DNA of 64,000 nucleotides, taken from NCBI GenBank assembly GCA_016842085.1, contig JAEVEX010000049.1, positions 62,001 to 126,000 on the forward strand. Reading direction: 5' to 3'. A program made the translations under genes and the position numbers. Position 1 is the first letter of the stretch; each line of letters begins with the position of its first letter. Source of the stretch: Candidatus Thermoflexus tengchongensis (GTDB lineage Bacteria > Chloroflexota > Anaerolineae > Thermoflexales > Thermoflexaceae). The notes under the pieces are model-generated. The model was not told where the DNA came from, ran no database searches, and saw only the letters and a program-made list of their open reading frames with translations. Below are positions 44,930-54,515 of this stretch, one piece after another.

Positions 44930-46009
44930 ATGGAGGATCTGGGCTACTGGCTGGCGTTCAACCGGGTGGTGGGGATCGGGCCGGCGCGCCTGCGGGCCCT
45001 GTTGCAGTATTTCGGGAATCTGCGGGCGGCGTGGGAAGCGGATGAGGGAGCATGGCGGGCCGCCGGGCTGGATCAGCGGACGATCCGGAATCTGGCGGAA
45101 GCGAGGCGACGGCTCCATCCGGATCGGGAGCGGGAGCGGCTGGAGCGGTCGGGGGCGAAGGCCCTCACATGGGAAGATCCCGCCTATCCCCTGCTGTTGC
45201 GCCGCATCCCGGATCCGCCGCCGGTGCTGTTCATCCGGGGCCATCTGGCCGAGGCGGATCGATGGGCGCTGGCCATCGTGGGGACCCGCCGGCCGACGGC
45301 TTATGGGCGGCAGGCGGCGGAGTGGTTTGCCGGGGAGCTGGCGCGATCCGGGATCCCCATTGTCAGCGGGCTGGCCCGGGGGATCGATGCCCTCGCCCAT
45401 GAGGCCGCGCTGAAGGCGGGGGGGCGAACCCTGGCGGTGCTGCCGTGTGGGGTGGACCGGGTGTATCCCCTGGAGCATGCCCGTCTGGCGGCGCGGATCC
45501 TGGAGAGCGGCGCGCTGGTCTCCGAGCTCCCCCTGGGGGCGCCGGCCGAACCGGGGAACTTCCCGGCCCGGAACCGTCTGATCAGCGGCCTGGCGGTGGG
45601 CGTGCTCGTGGTGGAGGCGGGGGCGACCAGCGGGGCGCTGATCACGGCATCCCATGCGGCGGATCAGGGGCGGGAGGTCTTTGCCATCCCGGGGAGCATC
45701 TTCTCCCCGGCCAGCCAGGGGACCAACCGGCTGATCCGCGATGGGGCGATCCCGGTGACTTCCCCGCAGGAACTTCTGGAGGCCCTCAACTGGTCCACAG
45801 CAGCCCAGCAGGTGGAAGCCCAGCTCCAGCTGCCCGCGGATCCGATTGAAGCGCGCCTGCTGGAGGTGCTCAGCCGGGAGCCGCAGCATATCGATGACAT
45901 TGCGCGGGCGGCCGGGCTGCCGGTGGCGCAGGTGAGCAGCGCGCTGACGATGATGGAGCTGAAGGGGATGGCCCGCCACCTCGGCGCCATGCATTACGTG
46001 CGCGCATGA
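44930..46009 (+). CDS. dprA: DNA processing protein DprA
   Basis: This 359-residue single-stranded-DNA-binding protein loads RecA during natural transformation. The N-terminal helix-hairpin-helix region 'FNRVVGIGPARLRALLQYFG' precedes the Rossmann core 'ALAIVGTRRPTAYGRQAAEW' and 'VSGLARGIDALAHEAAL'. This continues with 'VLPCGVDRVYPLEHARLAAR' and 'PARNRLISGLAVGVLVVEAG'. A C-terminal winged helix is 'IDDIARAAGLPVAQVSSALT'. Length and domain order are standard. Confidence 0.96.
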   Translation: MEDLGYWLAFNRVVGIGPARLRALLQYFGNLRAAWEADEGAWRAAGLDQRTIRNLAEARRRLHPDRERERLERSGAKALTWEDPAYPLLLRRIPDPPPVLFIRGHLAEADRWALAIVGTRRPTAYGRQAAEWFAGELARSGIPIVSGLARGIDALAHEAALKAGGRTLAVLPCGVDRVYPLEHARLAARILESGALVSELPLGAPAEPGNFPARNRLISGLAVGVLVVEAGATSGALITASHAADQGREVFAIPGSIFSPASQGTNRLIRDGAIPVTSPQELLEALNWSTAAQQVEAQLQLPADPIEARLLEVLSREPQHIDDIARAAGLPVAQVSSALTMMELKGMARHLGAMHYVRA

Positions 46010-46104
46010 TCGGGAAGGAACAGGCCCGGAGGCCGGGTCCAGGAGGAGATACGGAAAAGACCCTGCGAGCGCAGATCACGATCTTGACAGCACGCTATCG
46101 TTTG

Positions 46105-46132
46105 TTGCTAAATAGTAGTAAGCCTGTATACT
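46105..46132 (+). promoter_or_regulatory. Probable promoter of the cyclase gene
   Basis: TTGCTA (46105-46110) and TATACT (46127-46132), spacer 16 bp, end 21 bp before the start codon. A TTGACA at 46084 without a matching -10 at 17 bp is an alternative. Confidence 0.4.
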
Positions 46133-46153
46133 GGACCCGGACAAGGAGGGGCC

Positions 46154-47350
46154 ATGTGTGGGCCGCAGGTCTATGAGGCGATGGCGCGGGCCTGGAGCCG
46201 TCGGGATTTCCTCAAGATGCTGGGCGGTGCAATGGCCGCTGTGGTCCTTCCCCAACCCCAGCCGACGGTCTGGCCCTGGCTGGCCGTGGAGATCCACGGC
46301 GCTCGCGAAGGCGATCTGGTCTCCTTCACCCTCACCGTCCGAAACCTCACCGAAGAAACGATCTCCGACCTCTACGTCGCTGGCCACGTCCCTCGCAACG
46401 CCGATTTCGTCGCTGCCACCGCCACTCCTGCCCGGGCATGGTTCCGGGGCTTTGAGGCGGAAGGCGGGGACCTCCAGTCCGCGGTCTGGCTGGCGGAGGA
46501 GATCCCCCCCAAAGGCACCCTGGGACCCTTCCGCTATCAGGTGGCTCCTCACCCGGCGGCCACCATGGTGAGCGCCCACGGGTTTGTCTCCTGGCGGAAG
46601 CCCGCCTACGGTGAGGCAGCCTCCGCCCCTGTCGGCGTGATGGTGCGGACCGCGGTCCGGGTGTTCCAGCGCAAGGTGGACCTCACCTACGTACAGAACC
46701 CTCGCTTCCCCATCTGGCCCGGTGCCCCCCGGCTGGAAATCGAGAACGTCTTCAATCACGCGCAGCACGGCTTCTACGCCAACCGCTGGCACATCTACGA
46801 GCACCACGGTACCCACATGGACGCCCCCGTCCACTTCGGGAAGAACGCCCTCACCATCGAACGGCTCCCCGCGGAGGTCCTGGTCGCCCCCGCGGCGGTC
46901 ATCGACATCCGGGACCGGGCCCGGCGGAACCCCGATGCCCAGGTGACCCCGGAGGACATCCGGGCCTGGGAGCGGCGCTACGGGCGATTGCCAGATGGCG
47001 CGGTGGTGTTCATGTGGAGCGGATGGGGCGCCCGGGTGGGCGATGAGGCCGCCTACCGCAATATGGACGCCCAGGGGGTGATGCACTTCCCGGGCTTCCA
47101 TCCCGACACGGCGGAGTTCCTCCTGCGGGAGCGGAACATTGTGGGCATCGGCGTGGACACGCTGAGCCTGGATTACGGGGCCTCCCGGGATTTCAAGACT
47201 CACTACACCATCCTCCCCGCCAACAAGTGGGGGCTGGAGAACGTGGCCAATTTGGGCCGTATCCCGCCCGCGGGGGCCATGGTCTTCGTGGGGGCGCTCC
47301 GCATCGAAGGCGCCTCCGGGGGACCGGTCCGGCTGATCGCGGTGTGGTGA
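46154..47350 (+). CDS. Tat-exported cyclase-family (kynurenine-formamidase-like) protein
   Basis: This 398-residue protein starts at ATG 46154, with AAGGAGGGG. The Tat signal '[19 protein letters not shown]' is at about 14-32. Residues about 45-160 form a beta-sandwich with '[18 protein letters not shown]' like DUF11/CARDB-type domains. The cyclase domain has the metal motif '[17 protein letters not shown]' (HxGTHxDAP), '[20 protein letters not shown]' and '[17 protein letters not shown]'. This family hydrolyses amides and lactones using divalent metals. Export and the added sandwich domain are unusual for it. A terminator follows 20 bp after the stop. Confidence 0.85.
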   Translation: MCGPQVYEAMARAWSRRDFLKMLGGAMAAVVLPQPQPTVWPWLAVEIHGAREGDLVSFTLTVRNLTEETISDLYVAGHVPRNADFVAATATPARAWFRGFEAEGGDLQSAVWLAEEIPPKGTLGPFRYQVAPHPAATMVSAHGFVSWRKPAYGEAASAPVGVMVRTAVRVFQRKVDLTYVQNPRFPIWPGAPRLEIENVFNHAQHGFYANRWHIYEHHGTHMDAPVHFGKNALTIERLPAEVLVAPAAVIDIRDRARRNPDAQVTPEDIRAWERRYGRLPDGAVVFMWSGWGARVGDEAAYRNMDAQGVMHFPGFHPDTAEFLLRERNIVGIGVDTLSLDYGASRDFKTHYTILPANKWGLENVANLGRIPPAGAMVFVGALRIEGASGGPVRLIAVW

Positions 47351-47369
47351 GGAGTGCGGGGCATCGTCA

Positions 47370-47406
47370 CAGGGGCGCAGTGGTGCTGCGCCCCTGCTAT
47401 TTATTT
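47370..47406 (+). terminator. Intrinsic terminator of the cyclase gene
   Basis: CAGGGGCGCAG and CTGCGCCCCTG form an 11-bp stem with a 5-nt loop, followed by CTATTTATTT. It ends before the acs ribosome-binding site. Confidence 0.8.
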
Positions 47407-47426
47407 CATCTTCTGAGGAGGGTGCC

Positions 47427-49340
47427 ATGGCGGTGAAGGAGCTGATCGCGGACATCCGTCATCTCAGCGGCGAGGTGTATTATCCTTCCCCCGAGGTCCT
47501 GGAGCGCGCTTACATCAAAGATTACCCCTCCCTTTATCAGCGGGCGATGCAGGACCTGGAGGCCTTCTGGGCCGAGCGCGCCGAGGAGCTGGACTGGTTC
47601 CAGAAATGGGACCGCGTTCTGGATGACAGCGGGCGGCCCTTCTACAAGTGGTTCGTGGGCGGCAAGATCAATATCTGCTATAACGCCGTGGACCGCCACA
47701 TGAAGACCTGGCGCAAGAACAAGGTAGCCCTCTACTGGGAATCGGAGAACGGGGAACGCCGGGTTCTCAGCTATTATGATCTTTACAAAGAAGTCAACCG
47801 CTTCGCCAACGTCCTGAAAGCCCTGGGCGTGCGCAAGGGCGATCGGGTGACCATCTACATGCCCCGTATCCCCGAACTGCCCATCGCCATGCTGGCCTGC
47901 GCCCGCATCGGGGCGATCCACAGCGTGGTCTTCGCCGGCTTCTCGGTGGAAGCCCTCCACACCCGCATCGAGGATTCCAAGTCCCGCCTGGTGATCACCG
48001 CCGACGGCGGATACATGAACGGACGCATCGTGGAGACCAAGCGCACGGTCGATGAGGCTGTCCGGCGCGCTCCTTCCGTGGAGCATGTGCTGGTGGTCCG
48101 CCGCACCCGCCACGAGGTGCCGATGGAGCCCGGGCGGGATTATTTCTACGATGAGCTGGCGCGGCTCCCCTTCGCCCAAGGCGAGTGCCCGGTGGAGGTC
48201 ACCGACGCGGAGGATCCCCTCTATATCCTCTACACCTCCGGCACCACCGGCGCCCCCAAGGGCCAGGTCCACGTGCACGGGGGCTACGCGGTTTTCATCT
48301 ACACCACGATGAAGTGGGTCTTCGACATCAAGGACGACGATATCTGGTGGTGCACGGCGGATCCGGGATGGGTAACCGGGCATTCTTATATTGTCTACGC
48401 CCCGCTGATGCTGGGGGCCACCAGCGTGATGTATGAAGGGGCGCCGACGTATCCCTATCCGGATCGCTGGTGGAGCATTGTGGAAAAATACGGGGTGACG
48501 GTGCTCTACACCACCCCCACGGCGATCCGGGGGTTGATGCGCTTCGGGGATGAATGGCCCAACCGGCGCAACCTCTCCTCCCTGCGCCTGCTGGGCACGG
48601 TGGGCGAGCCGATCAACCCGGAGGCCTGGCGCTGGTATTACCGGGTGATCGGGAAGGAGCGCTGCCCGATTATGGACACCTGGTGGATGACGGAGACCGG
48701 GGGCTTCATGATCACCCCCATGCCCTGCATCCCCCTCAAGCCCGGCTCGGCGACCCTCCCCTTCCCGGGCATCCGGGCGGATGTGGTGGATGAGAACGGC
48801 AATTCCTGCCCGCCCGGGGTGGAGGGCTACCTGGTGATCCAGACGCCGTGGCCCGGGATGACCCGCACCCTCTACGGCGACCCTGAGCGCTATGTGAAGA
48901 CCTACTGGTCGAAGTATCCCGGCTGGTTCTTCACCGGCGATTCCGCCCGGCGGGATGAGGACGGCTACTTCTACATCATCGGGCGGGTGGACGATGTGCT
49001 CAAGGTGAGCGGATACCGGCTGGGGACGGCGGAGATCGAGTCGGCGCTGGTCGCTCATCCAGCAGTGGCCGAAGCGGCGGCCATCGGCCTGCCCCACGAG
49101 GTGAAGGGCGAGGGGATCCACTGCTATGTGATCCTCAAGGCGGGCTACAGCCCGAGCGATGCCCTGGCTGAGGAGCTCCGTCAGCACGTGGCCCAGCTGA
49201 TCGGCCCCATCGCCCGACCGGAGGCCATTCACTTTGTGGACAAGCTCCCCAAGACCCGGTCGGGGAAGATCATGCGCCGGGTGCTGCGGGCCCGCGCCCT
49301 GGGCCTGCCGGAGGGGGATCTCTCCACGCTGGAGGAGTGA
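47427..49340 (+). CDS. acs: Acetyl-CoA synthetase
   Basis: This 637-residue AMP-forming ligase converts acetate, ATP and CoA to acetyl-CoA. Visible are '[20 protein letters not shown]', the P-loop '[20 protein letters not shown]', '[20 protein letters not shown]', '[18 protein letters not shown]' (acyl site), '[20 protein letters not shown]' and '[20 protein letters not shown]'. The acylation Lys motif is '[14 protein letters not shown]'. Start fixed by GAGGAGG. The long first-helix opening fits the bacterial Acs family. A terminator and the hairpin array follow. Confidence 0.95.
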   Translation: MAVKELIADIRHLSGEVYYPSPEVLERAYIKDYPSLYQRAMQDLEAFWAERAEELDWFQKWDRVLDDSGRPFYKWFVGGKINICYNAVDRHMKTWRKNKVALYWESENGERRVLSYYDLYKEVNRFANVLKALGVRKGDRVTIYMPRIPELPIAMLACARIGAIHSVVFAGFSVEALHTRIEDSKSRLVITADGGYMNGRIVETKRTVDEAVRRAPSVEHVLVVRRTRHEVPMEPGRDYFYDELARLPFAQGECPVEVTDAEDPLYILYTSGTTGAPKGQVHVHGGYAVFIYTTMKWVFDIKDDDIWWCTADPGWVTGHSYIVYAPLMLGATSVMYEGAPTYPYPDRWWSIVEKYGVTVLYTTPTAIRGLMRFGDEWPNRRNLSSLRLLGTVGEPINPEAWRWYYRVIGKERCPIMDTWWMTETGGFMITPMPCIPLKPGSATLPFPGIRADVVDENGNSCPPGVEGYLVIQTPWPGMTRTLYGDPERYVKTYWSKYPGWFFTGDSARRDEDGYFYIIGRVDDVLKVSGYRLGTAEIESALVAHPAVAEAAAIGLPHEVKGEGIHCYVILKAGYSPSDALAEELRQHVAQLIGPIARPEAIHFVDKLPKTRSGKIMRRVLRARALGLPEGDLSTLEE

Positions 49341-49377
49341 GGGGAAGGCGGCTCGTCGGTTCCGGGGGGATGACAAC

Positions 49378-49418
49378 GGGGGGTCGGCGGCGCATCGGCC
49401 GACCCCCCCGCTTTTTTC
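49378..49418 (+). terminator. Intrinsic terminator of acs
   Basis: GGGGGGTCGGC and its complement form an 11-bp stem around a 9-nt loop, followed by GCTTTTTT. It lies 37 bp after the acs stop and before the hairpin array. Confidence 0.88.
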
Positions 49419-49446
49419 CGGCTGGCACGGATCCCCGATCTCTGGC

Positions 49447-50129
49447 GCCGATGGAAATCGGCCTTGCGAGGCGCTTTGCGCCGGGCGTCGGCCTGCGCCG
49501 ACGCGGAAGGCGTTTTCAGCCGGCGGAGGCCGGCTGCCTCTCACGCCGATTGAAATCGGCCTTCATGGGCGCTTTCGCGCCCCATGTCGGCCTTCGCCGA
49601 CACGAAATGCTTTCTGGCCGGCGGAGGCCGGCCATGGGCCGGAGGCCTTTTGAGGTCGAATTCATTCGACGCCCTCCGCGCCGGGCATCGACGAGTGCGC
49701 CGATGGAAATTGGCCTCGTGAGGCGCTTTGCGCCGGGCGTCGGCCTTCGCCGACGCGAAATGCTTTCTGGCCGGCGGAGGCCGGCCATCGGCCGGAGGCC
49801 TTTTGAGGTCGAATTCATTCGACGCCCTCCGCGCCGGGCATCGACGAGTGCGCCGATGGAAATTGGCCTCGTGAGGCGCTTTGCGCCGGGCGTCGGCCTT
49901 CGCCGACACGAAATGCTTTCTGGCCGGCGCCGGCCGGCCATTGGCCGAAGGCCTTTGAGGTCGAATTCATTCGACGCCCTCCGCGCCGGGCATCGGCCTC
50001 TCACGCCGATTGAAATCGGCCTTCATGGGCGCTTTGCGCCGGGCGTCGGCCTTCGCCGACGCGAAAAGGCTTTTCGGCCGGCGCAGGCCGGCCATTGGCC
50101 GAAGGCCTTTGAGGTCGAATTCGTTCGAC
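49447..50129. repeat. Tandem array of hairpins, period about 153 bp
   Basis: This approximately 680-bp intergenic block sits between convergent genes. The palindrome GTCGGCCTTCGCCGAC recurs at 49586, 49739, 49892 and 50045 (exactly 153 bp apart), with a variant at 49487 (99 bp before). Each unit also has GGCGC-TTT-GCGCC, TGGCCGGC-GGAG-GCCGGCCA, GTCGAAT-TC-ATTCGAC and ATCGG-type stems, so four or five stems per unit. The last stem ends 1 bp before the stop codon of the next gene. Frames stay open because 153 and 99 are multiples of three, not because of coding. Confidence 0.88.
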
Positions 50130-50130
50130 T

Positions 50131-51621
50131 TCAGCGGGGCTCGCCCCACCACACCTCGAGGAGCGGGCGGCCCTCTGTGTTCCAGTCCTCCGTATCCGAA
50201 GACACGAAGTATTTGCCGCTGTGATAGGCCCCATCGGCGCTGTAAAGGATCAGACGCAGCGGCTCGCCCCGGGCATAGGCCCGGGCTACCGCATACGAGA
50301 CATCCCAGACCCGGGGGACGCCGGGCCAGCCCGGCCAGTCCATGAGGGGATCCACCCACGTGCCGCCGATGTTCTCCCGGGCCAGCGGCGCGTTGTTCCA
50401 CGTGATGGTCTCTTCATCCCAGTCCCCGGAGGCGATCAGCACCTGGATCCATGAGGGCTGCGCCTGGCCAGGTGCTCCGGCGTTGCCGAATTGATGCAGG
50501 GTCAATGTGGCCGAAAGGATCACCTGGCCCGGCGGGATCGCATCCAGGGGAAAGGTCACATAGTATTTGGCGAAGCACGGCCAGTCGGCGACATCGGACT
50601 GGTTCTGGATGTTGAGATCGGGCGCGTGGTTGTCGTTGCGATTGCCCCATTCGTTCCAGATCTCGTATTCGTCGCCAGGGCACTGGCGCGCGGTGATCCC
50701 CCCCACGTTGGCGTCTGGGACCAGCGGGCTGTTTCGGGTGGGGCGGCGGATCCGAACGTAGCCGGTCGGTGTGCCTTCGGCGCGGTAGACAGGAAGCCCG
50801 AACTGCAGGAATCCCCAGCACGCCGGGCTTTCCGGAGAAGCGGCGGGCGGCCAGGAGGTATCGCCGATAGGGGGATCGGTGGGGGAATCCCGGTCGTGGA
50901 CCTGGATGGCCAGCCGCCAGCGGGTGCCCTCGGGGGGCGCGGTGGCCAGGCCCAGGCTGGCGAAGGGGATGGTGAAACCCATGGCCCATCCCCGGTCGCT
51001 TTCGCGATCGTTGTTGAGGGCGTTCCCGCGCCAGCCCGGAACGGCCTGGAAGGGCGGGTCGGCTGGCTGCCAGCCGGAGGCGCTTCCCCGATAAGCGGCG
51101 CGCCGGTCAGGGCTGGGCTCGCCGTAGAGCTGGGCGACGAAGCGCCATGATGTCGGGGAAAGCGTGCCGCCTCCCGACGTATCCAGCAGCACCGTCGCGG
51201 CGTCCCATTGCGTCAGCGTCTGGGGTGCTGGATTCTCATCATACCAGAGGTGACGATCGAAGACGGCGAGGTAGATATAGAGCTCCTGCTCGTTATAGCC
51301 CACGCGGATATCCGTGTAATTTCGCGTGGGGGAAACCTGGCCGAACCAGGCGATGGCGGTCTGCTCGAAGGGGATGGGGCCTTTGAAACGAGGGGCGTTG
51401 ATACGCGGTAGCGTCTCCGGGGCGCATGGTTTCCCGCTGGCGTGGGTGGGCGCCGGCTCCGGAGGTGTGGAAGGAATCGGCGTCCCTTCGGCGAGGCGCG
51501 CGGACGGCCGCGGGGGGCGACCGGAGCAGGCGGCGGGAAGGAGCAACATCAGCGTCACCAGATTCCGCAACGCCATCCCTCTGATGGGACCCACATGAGC
51601 CCTCCGGAGATTGGCCGCCAT
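50131..51621 (-). CDS. Lipoprotein with CBM9-like and DNRLRE-like domains
   Basis: This 496-residue protein starts at ATG 51621, with GGAGGAGGGG upstream; ATG 51576 is the alternative. The lipobox 'LMLLLPAACSG' is followed by a Pro/Ser/Thr linker. Residues about 85-265 have 'YTDIRVGYNEQELYIYLAVF' and 'GWAMGFTIPFASLGLATAPP', the pattern of CBM9-type sugar-binding sandwiches. Residues about 320-495 have 'CFAKYYVTFPLDAIPPG', 'ATLTLHQFGNAG', 'ASGDWDEETITWNNAP' and 'DVSYAVARAYARGEPLRLIL', typical of DNRLRE domains. It is anchored on the outer face of the membrane, probably for carbohydrate or surface binding. No catalytic domain is seen. Confidence 0.82.
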   Translation of the reverse strand: MAANLRRAHVGPIRGMALRNLVTLMLLLPAACSGRPPRPSARLAEGTPIPSTPPEPAPTHASGKPCAPETLPRINAPRFKGPIPFEQTAIAWFGQVSPTRNYTDIRVGYNEQELYIYLAVFDRHLWYDENPAPQTLTQWDAATVLLDTSGGGTLSPTSWRFVAQLYGEPSPDRRAAYRGSASGWQPADPPFQAVPGWRGNALNNDRESDRGWAMGFTIPFASLGLATAPPEGTRWRLAIQVHDRDSPTDPPIGDTSWPPAASPESPACWGFLQFGLPVYRAEGTPTGYVRIRRPTRNSPLVPDANVGGITARQCPGDEYEIWNEWGNRNDNHAPDLNIQNQSDVADWPCFAKYYVTFPLDAIPPGQVILSATLTLHQFGNAGAPGQAQPSWIQVLIASGDWDEETITWNNAPLARENIGGTWVDPLMDWPGWPGVPRVWDVSYAVARAYARGEPLRLILYSADGAYHSGKYFVSSDTEDWNTEGRPLLEVWWGEPR

Positions 51622-51848
51622 CGTCCCCTCCTCCCCACACGGGGCGTCGATAGACTATGCTCCCATCGTTCTTTTCTCAACGCAAGTGGACCTCCCCTTC
51701 TCACGGATTTGCAGCGGTATGGCTCCTCCTGGAAGGGGAGCCCAACAGTGGATGTCTGGAAGGAGAATAGGAGAACTCGGGAATGGGGTGGGTTAAAATT
51801 AAATAGGCTGGGCAAACGCTGGCTCGATCCCATCCGGCGAGGTCCGCT

Positions 51849-52286
51849 ATGGGTCGTAAAATCCGCGTGCTCATTGCGAAGCCGGGGCTGGACGGCCATG
51901 ATCGGGGCGCCAAGGTGATCGCCCGCGCCCTGCGGGATGCGGGGTTCGAGGTGATCTACACGGGCCTGCGGCAGACCCCCGAGATGATCGCCGAGGCGGC
52001 GTTGCAGGAGGATGTGGATGTGGTAGGCCTCTCGATCCTCTCCGGAGCCCATATGACGCTGCTCCCCCGGGTGGTGGAGGAGCTCCGGAAGCGGGGGCTG
52101 GACGATGTGCTGGTGATCGCCGGGGGGATCATCCCCGAGGAAGATATCCCCGCCCTGAAGGCTGCTGGCATCCGGGAGGTTTTCGGGCCCGGCACCAGCA
52201 CCGAGACCATCGTGCAATTCATCTGCGAGCACTTCGGCATCCGGCCGGAGGATCTCAAAGCGGCCGGCGAACCGGCGCTCCCCTGA
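51849..52286 (+). CDS. Methylmalonyl-CoA mutase small (B12-binding) subunit
   Basis: This 145-residue cobalamin-binding domain has the base-off B12 motif '[20 protein letters not shown]' (DxHxxG) and '[20 protein letters not shown]' (the SxL element). It also has '[20 protein letters not shown]'. It is the separate C-terminal subunit found in thermophilic and archaeal mutases. The large catalytic subunit is not in the window. The MeaB chaperone gene follows after 37 bp. Together they would isomerise methylmalonyl-CoA to succinyl-CoA. Confidence 0.92.
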   Translation: MGRKIRVLIAKPGLDGHDRGAKVIARALRDAGFEVIYTGLRQTPEMIAEAALQEDVDVVGLSILSGAHMTLLPRVVEELRKRGLDDVLVIAGGIIPEEDIPALKAAGIREVFGPGTSTETIVQFICEHFGIRPEDLKAAGEPALP

Positions 52287-52323
52287 GCGGGCCGGGGAAT
52301 CCGATTTTCCCCTTTGTGGAGGG

Positions 52324-53367
52324 ATGTCCTTGACGCGAGATCCGATCACTCTCTTTGAACGCGCCCGCGCGGGGGATCGCCGGGCGCTGGCGCGATTGCT
52401 TTCCCTGCTGGAAGAGGGCGGCGAAGCCGCCGTTCAGCTCAGCGCGCGCCTCTTCCCCCACACAGGGAACGCCTATGTCATCGGGATCACGGGCCCGCCG
52501 GGCTCCGGGAAGAGCACGCTGGTCAACGCCTTAACCCGTGCTTACCGGGAGCGGGGGGAGACCGTCGGGATCGTCGCGGTGGACCCCAGCAGCCCCTTCA
52601 CGGGGGGGGCCCTTCTGGGGGATCGCATCCGGATGCAGGATGCGGCCGGAGATCCGGGGGTGTTTATCCGCAGCATGGCCACGCGGGGCAGCCTGGGCGG
52701 CCTGGCCCGCGCCACCCGGGAGATCATCCGGGCGCTGGATGCGGTCGGCTTCCAGCGGATCCTGGTGGAGACGGTGGGGGCGGGACAGGTCGAGGTCGAT
52801 ATCGCCCAGGCCGCGGATACGGTCATTGTGGTCCAGGCCCCGGGGCTTGGGGATGATATCCAGGCCATCAAAGCGGGGATCCTGGAGATCGCGGACATCC
52901 TGGTGGTCAATAAGGCGGACCGGGAGGGGGCGGCGGCTACCCTTCACATCCTGCGGTCCATGCTCTCCCTGGGTCAGCCCGCCGTGGTTCGTCACCACGG
53001 GCAGGCGATGGCCATCCAGCGCGTGGAGCCATCCCGGGAAGGATGGACCCCGCCGATCCTTCAGACCGTGGCGACTTCCGGCAAGGGGATCCCGGAGCTG
53101 GTGGAGGCCATTGAGCGCCACCGGGCTTATCTGGAGGAAAGCGGGGAGGGGGAAGCCCGGAGGCGGCGGCGGATCGCCGAGGAGCTGGCTGCCCTCACCC
53201 GGGAGCGTCTGTGGGCGCGGGTGGTGCATCAGGTCGGCCGCGCCCGCCTGGATGGCCTGGTGGATCAGCTCCTTCGCCGGGAGATCGATCTGCACACCGC
53301 CGTGGAACGGTTGCTGGAGGAGATCCAGCCGTGCATCGAGGAAAGGGATTTCCCCCGGGAGGCTTGA
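52324..53367 (+). CDS. meaB: Methylmalonyl-CoA mutase-associated GTPase MeaB
   Basis: This 347-residue G3E GTPase protects and loads cobalamin on the mutase. The P-loop is 'GITGPPGSGKSTLVNALTRA', followed by 'VAVDPSSPFTGGALLGDRIR', 'ILVETVGAGQVEVDIAQAAD' (switch II) and 'VVNKADREGA' (NKxD). The in-frame TTG at 52330 is 6 bp downstream of the ATG and has GGAGGG at a better distance, so translation may begin there. Partner of the preceding mutase subunit. Confidence 0.94.
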   Translation: MSLTRDPITLFERARAGDRRALARLLSLLEEGGEAAVQLSARLFPHTGNAYVIGITGPPGSGKSTLVNALTRAYRERGETVGIVAVDPSSPFTGGALLGDRIRMQDAAGDPGVFIRSMATRGSLGGLARATREIIRALDAVGFQRILVETVGAGQVEVDIAQAADTVIVVQAPGLGDDIQAIKAGILEIADILVVNKADREGAAATLHILRSMLSLGQPAVVRHHGQAMAIQRVEPSREGWTPPILQTVATSGKGIPELVEAIERHRAYLEESGEGEARRRRRIAEELAALTRERLWARVVHQVGRARLDGLVDQLLRREIDLHTAVERLLEEIQPCIEERDFPREA

Positions 53368-53408
53368 GGTTTGGTCCCTGAACGAACCGGAGATGGAGCA
53401 ACGCCCCA

Positions 53409-54515
53409 ATGACCGTTCGAGTGGTCCTGGATGCGATGGGAGGCGATCACGCCCCCCGGGTCCCGGTAGAGGGGGCGCTATGGGCCCTGCGGGAGATCCC
53501 GGGGCTTCACGTGATCCTGGTCGGCCAGGAAGAGCGGATCCGCGCGGAGCTGGCCCGCCATTCCGTGAAAGACCTCTCGTTTTCCATTGTTCATGCCTCC
53601 CAGGTCGTGGAGATGCATGAGCGCACCATCGCCGTGAAAGCCAAGCGGGATGCCTCCATGGTGGTGGGGATGCGTCTGGTGCGCTCGGGGGAGGCGGAGG
53701 CCTTCGTTTCCATGGGAAACACCGGGGCGGTGATGGCAGCGGCCCTGTTCCATCTGGGTCGGATCCCGGGCATTGATCGTCCCGCCCTGGCCACGGTGTA
53801 TCCCACCGCTCATCGGCCGTGCCTCCTCCTCGATATCGGCGCGAACACCGATCCCCAGCCATGGCATTTGCTCCAGTTCGCCGTGATGGGCGTCATCTAT
53901 GCGGAGCGGGTGCTGGGCTGGCCGAACCCGCGGGTGGGGATCCTCTCCAACGGCGAGGAGCCGGGCAAGGGATCCATCCGGGTTCAGGAGGCTTACCGTC
54001 TCCTTCAGGAAAGCGGATTGAATTTTATCGGGAACGTGGAGGGGAAGGATCTATCCCGTGGTCTGGCGGAGGTGGTGGTCACGGACGGCTTCACCGGGAA
54101 CGTGGTGATCAAGCATCTCGAGGGCACGGTATCCTTCCTGGCCCGCTTCCTGAAAGCGCAGCTGACCGATGGGGCGCTGGATCGGCTCGGCCTGGCGCTG
54201 GCGTTGCCGGGCCTGATCCTCGCCGCGCCCGGGCTGTTGTGCCTGCTGCCCAGCCTTCGGCGGGTCTTCCAGCATCTGGATTATCGGGAATACGGAGGCG
54301 CGCCGCTGCTGGGGGTGAACGGCGTGGTGGTGATCGGGCACGGGCGCTCGGATGCCAAAGCCGTCAAAAACGCCATCCGCGTGGCGGTCCGGGCGGTGAG
54401 GGAGGGAATGCTGGAGCGGATCCGGGAAGGTCTGGAGTCGATCCCCCCGGCGCGCTCCCCGCATGGAGCCGGCGTAGAGGGCGCGCGGATTCAGGGGCAG
54501 CGCCAATCCTGCTGA
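53409..54515 (+). CDS. plsX: Phosphate acyltransferase PlsX
   Basis: This 368-residue enzyme makes acyl-phosphate from acyl-ACP for phospholipid synthesis. It has 'VVLDAMGGDHAPRVPVEGAL', 'AFVSMGNTGAVMAAALFHLG', 'LLDIGANTDPQPWHLLQFAV', 'LSNGEEPGKGSIRVQEAYRL' and 'VEGKDLSRGLAEVVVTDGFT'. The C-terminal 'GAPLLGVNGVVVIGHGRSDA' completes the family pattern. Its 3' end overlaps the convergent gene by 25 bp. Confidence 0.95.
   Translation: MTVRVVLDAMGGDHAPRVPVEGALWALREIPGLHVILVGQEERIRAELARHSVKDLSFSIVHASQVVEMHERTIAVKAKRDASMVVGMRLVRSGEAEAFVSMGNTGAVMAAALFHLGRIPGIDRPALATVYPTAHRPCLLLDIGANTDPQPWHLLQFAVMGVIYAERVLGWPNPRVGILSNGEEPGKGSIRVQEAYRLLQESGLNFIGNVEGKDLSRGLAEVVVTDGFTGNVVIKHLEGTVSFLARFLKAQLTDGALDRLGLALALPGLILAAPGLLCLLPSLRRVFQHLDYREYGGAPLLGVNGVVVIGHGRSDAKAVKNAIRVAVRAVREGMLERIREGLESIPPARSPHGAGVEGARIQGQRQSC

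Noticed and set aside
47406-49544. Long minus-strand open frame of 712 codons opposite acs
   Set aside because: It lies antisense to a clear acetyl-CoA synthetase and is a by-product of high GC codon use.
49447-50129. CRISPR array
   Set aside because: The repeats are back-to-back units of about 153 bp without unique spacers of 30-40 bp, and no cas genes are present.
49337-50224. Open frames of 295 and 162 codons across the repeat region
   Set aside because: They are open because the repeat length is a multiple of three; the translation is a repetitive run of palindrome codons with no domain.
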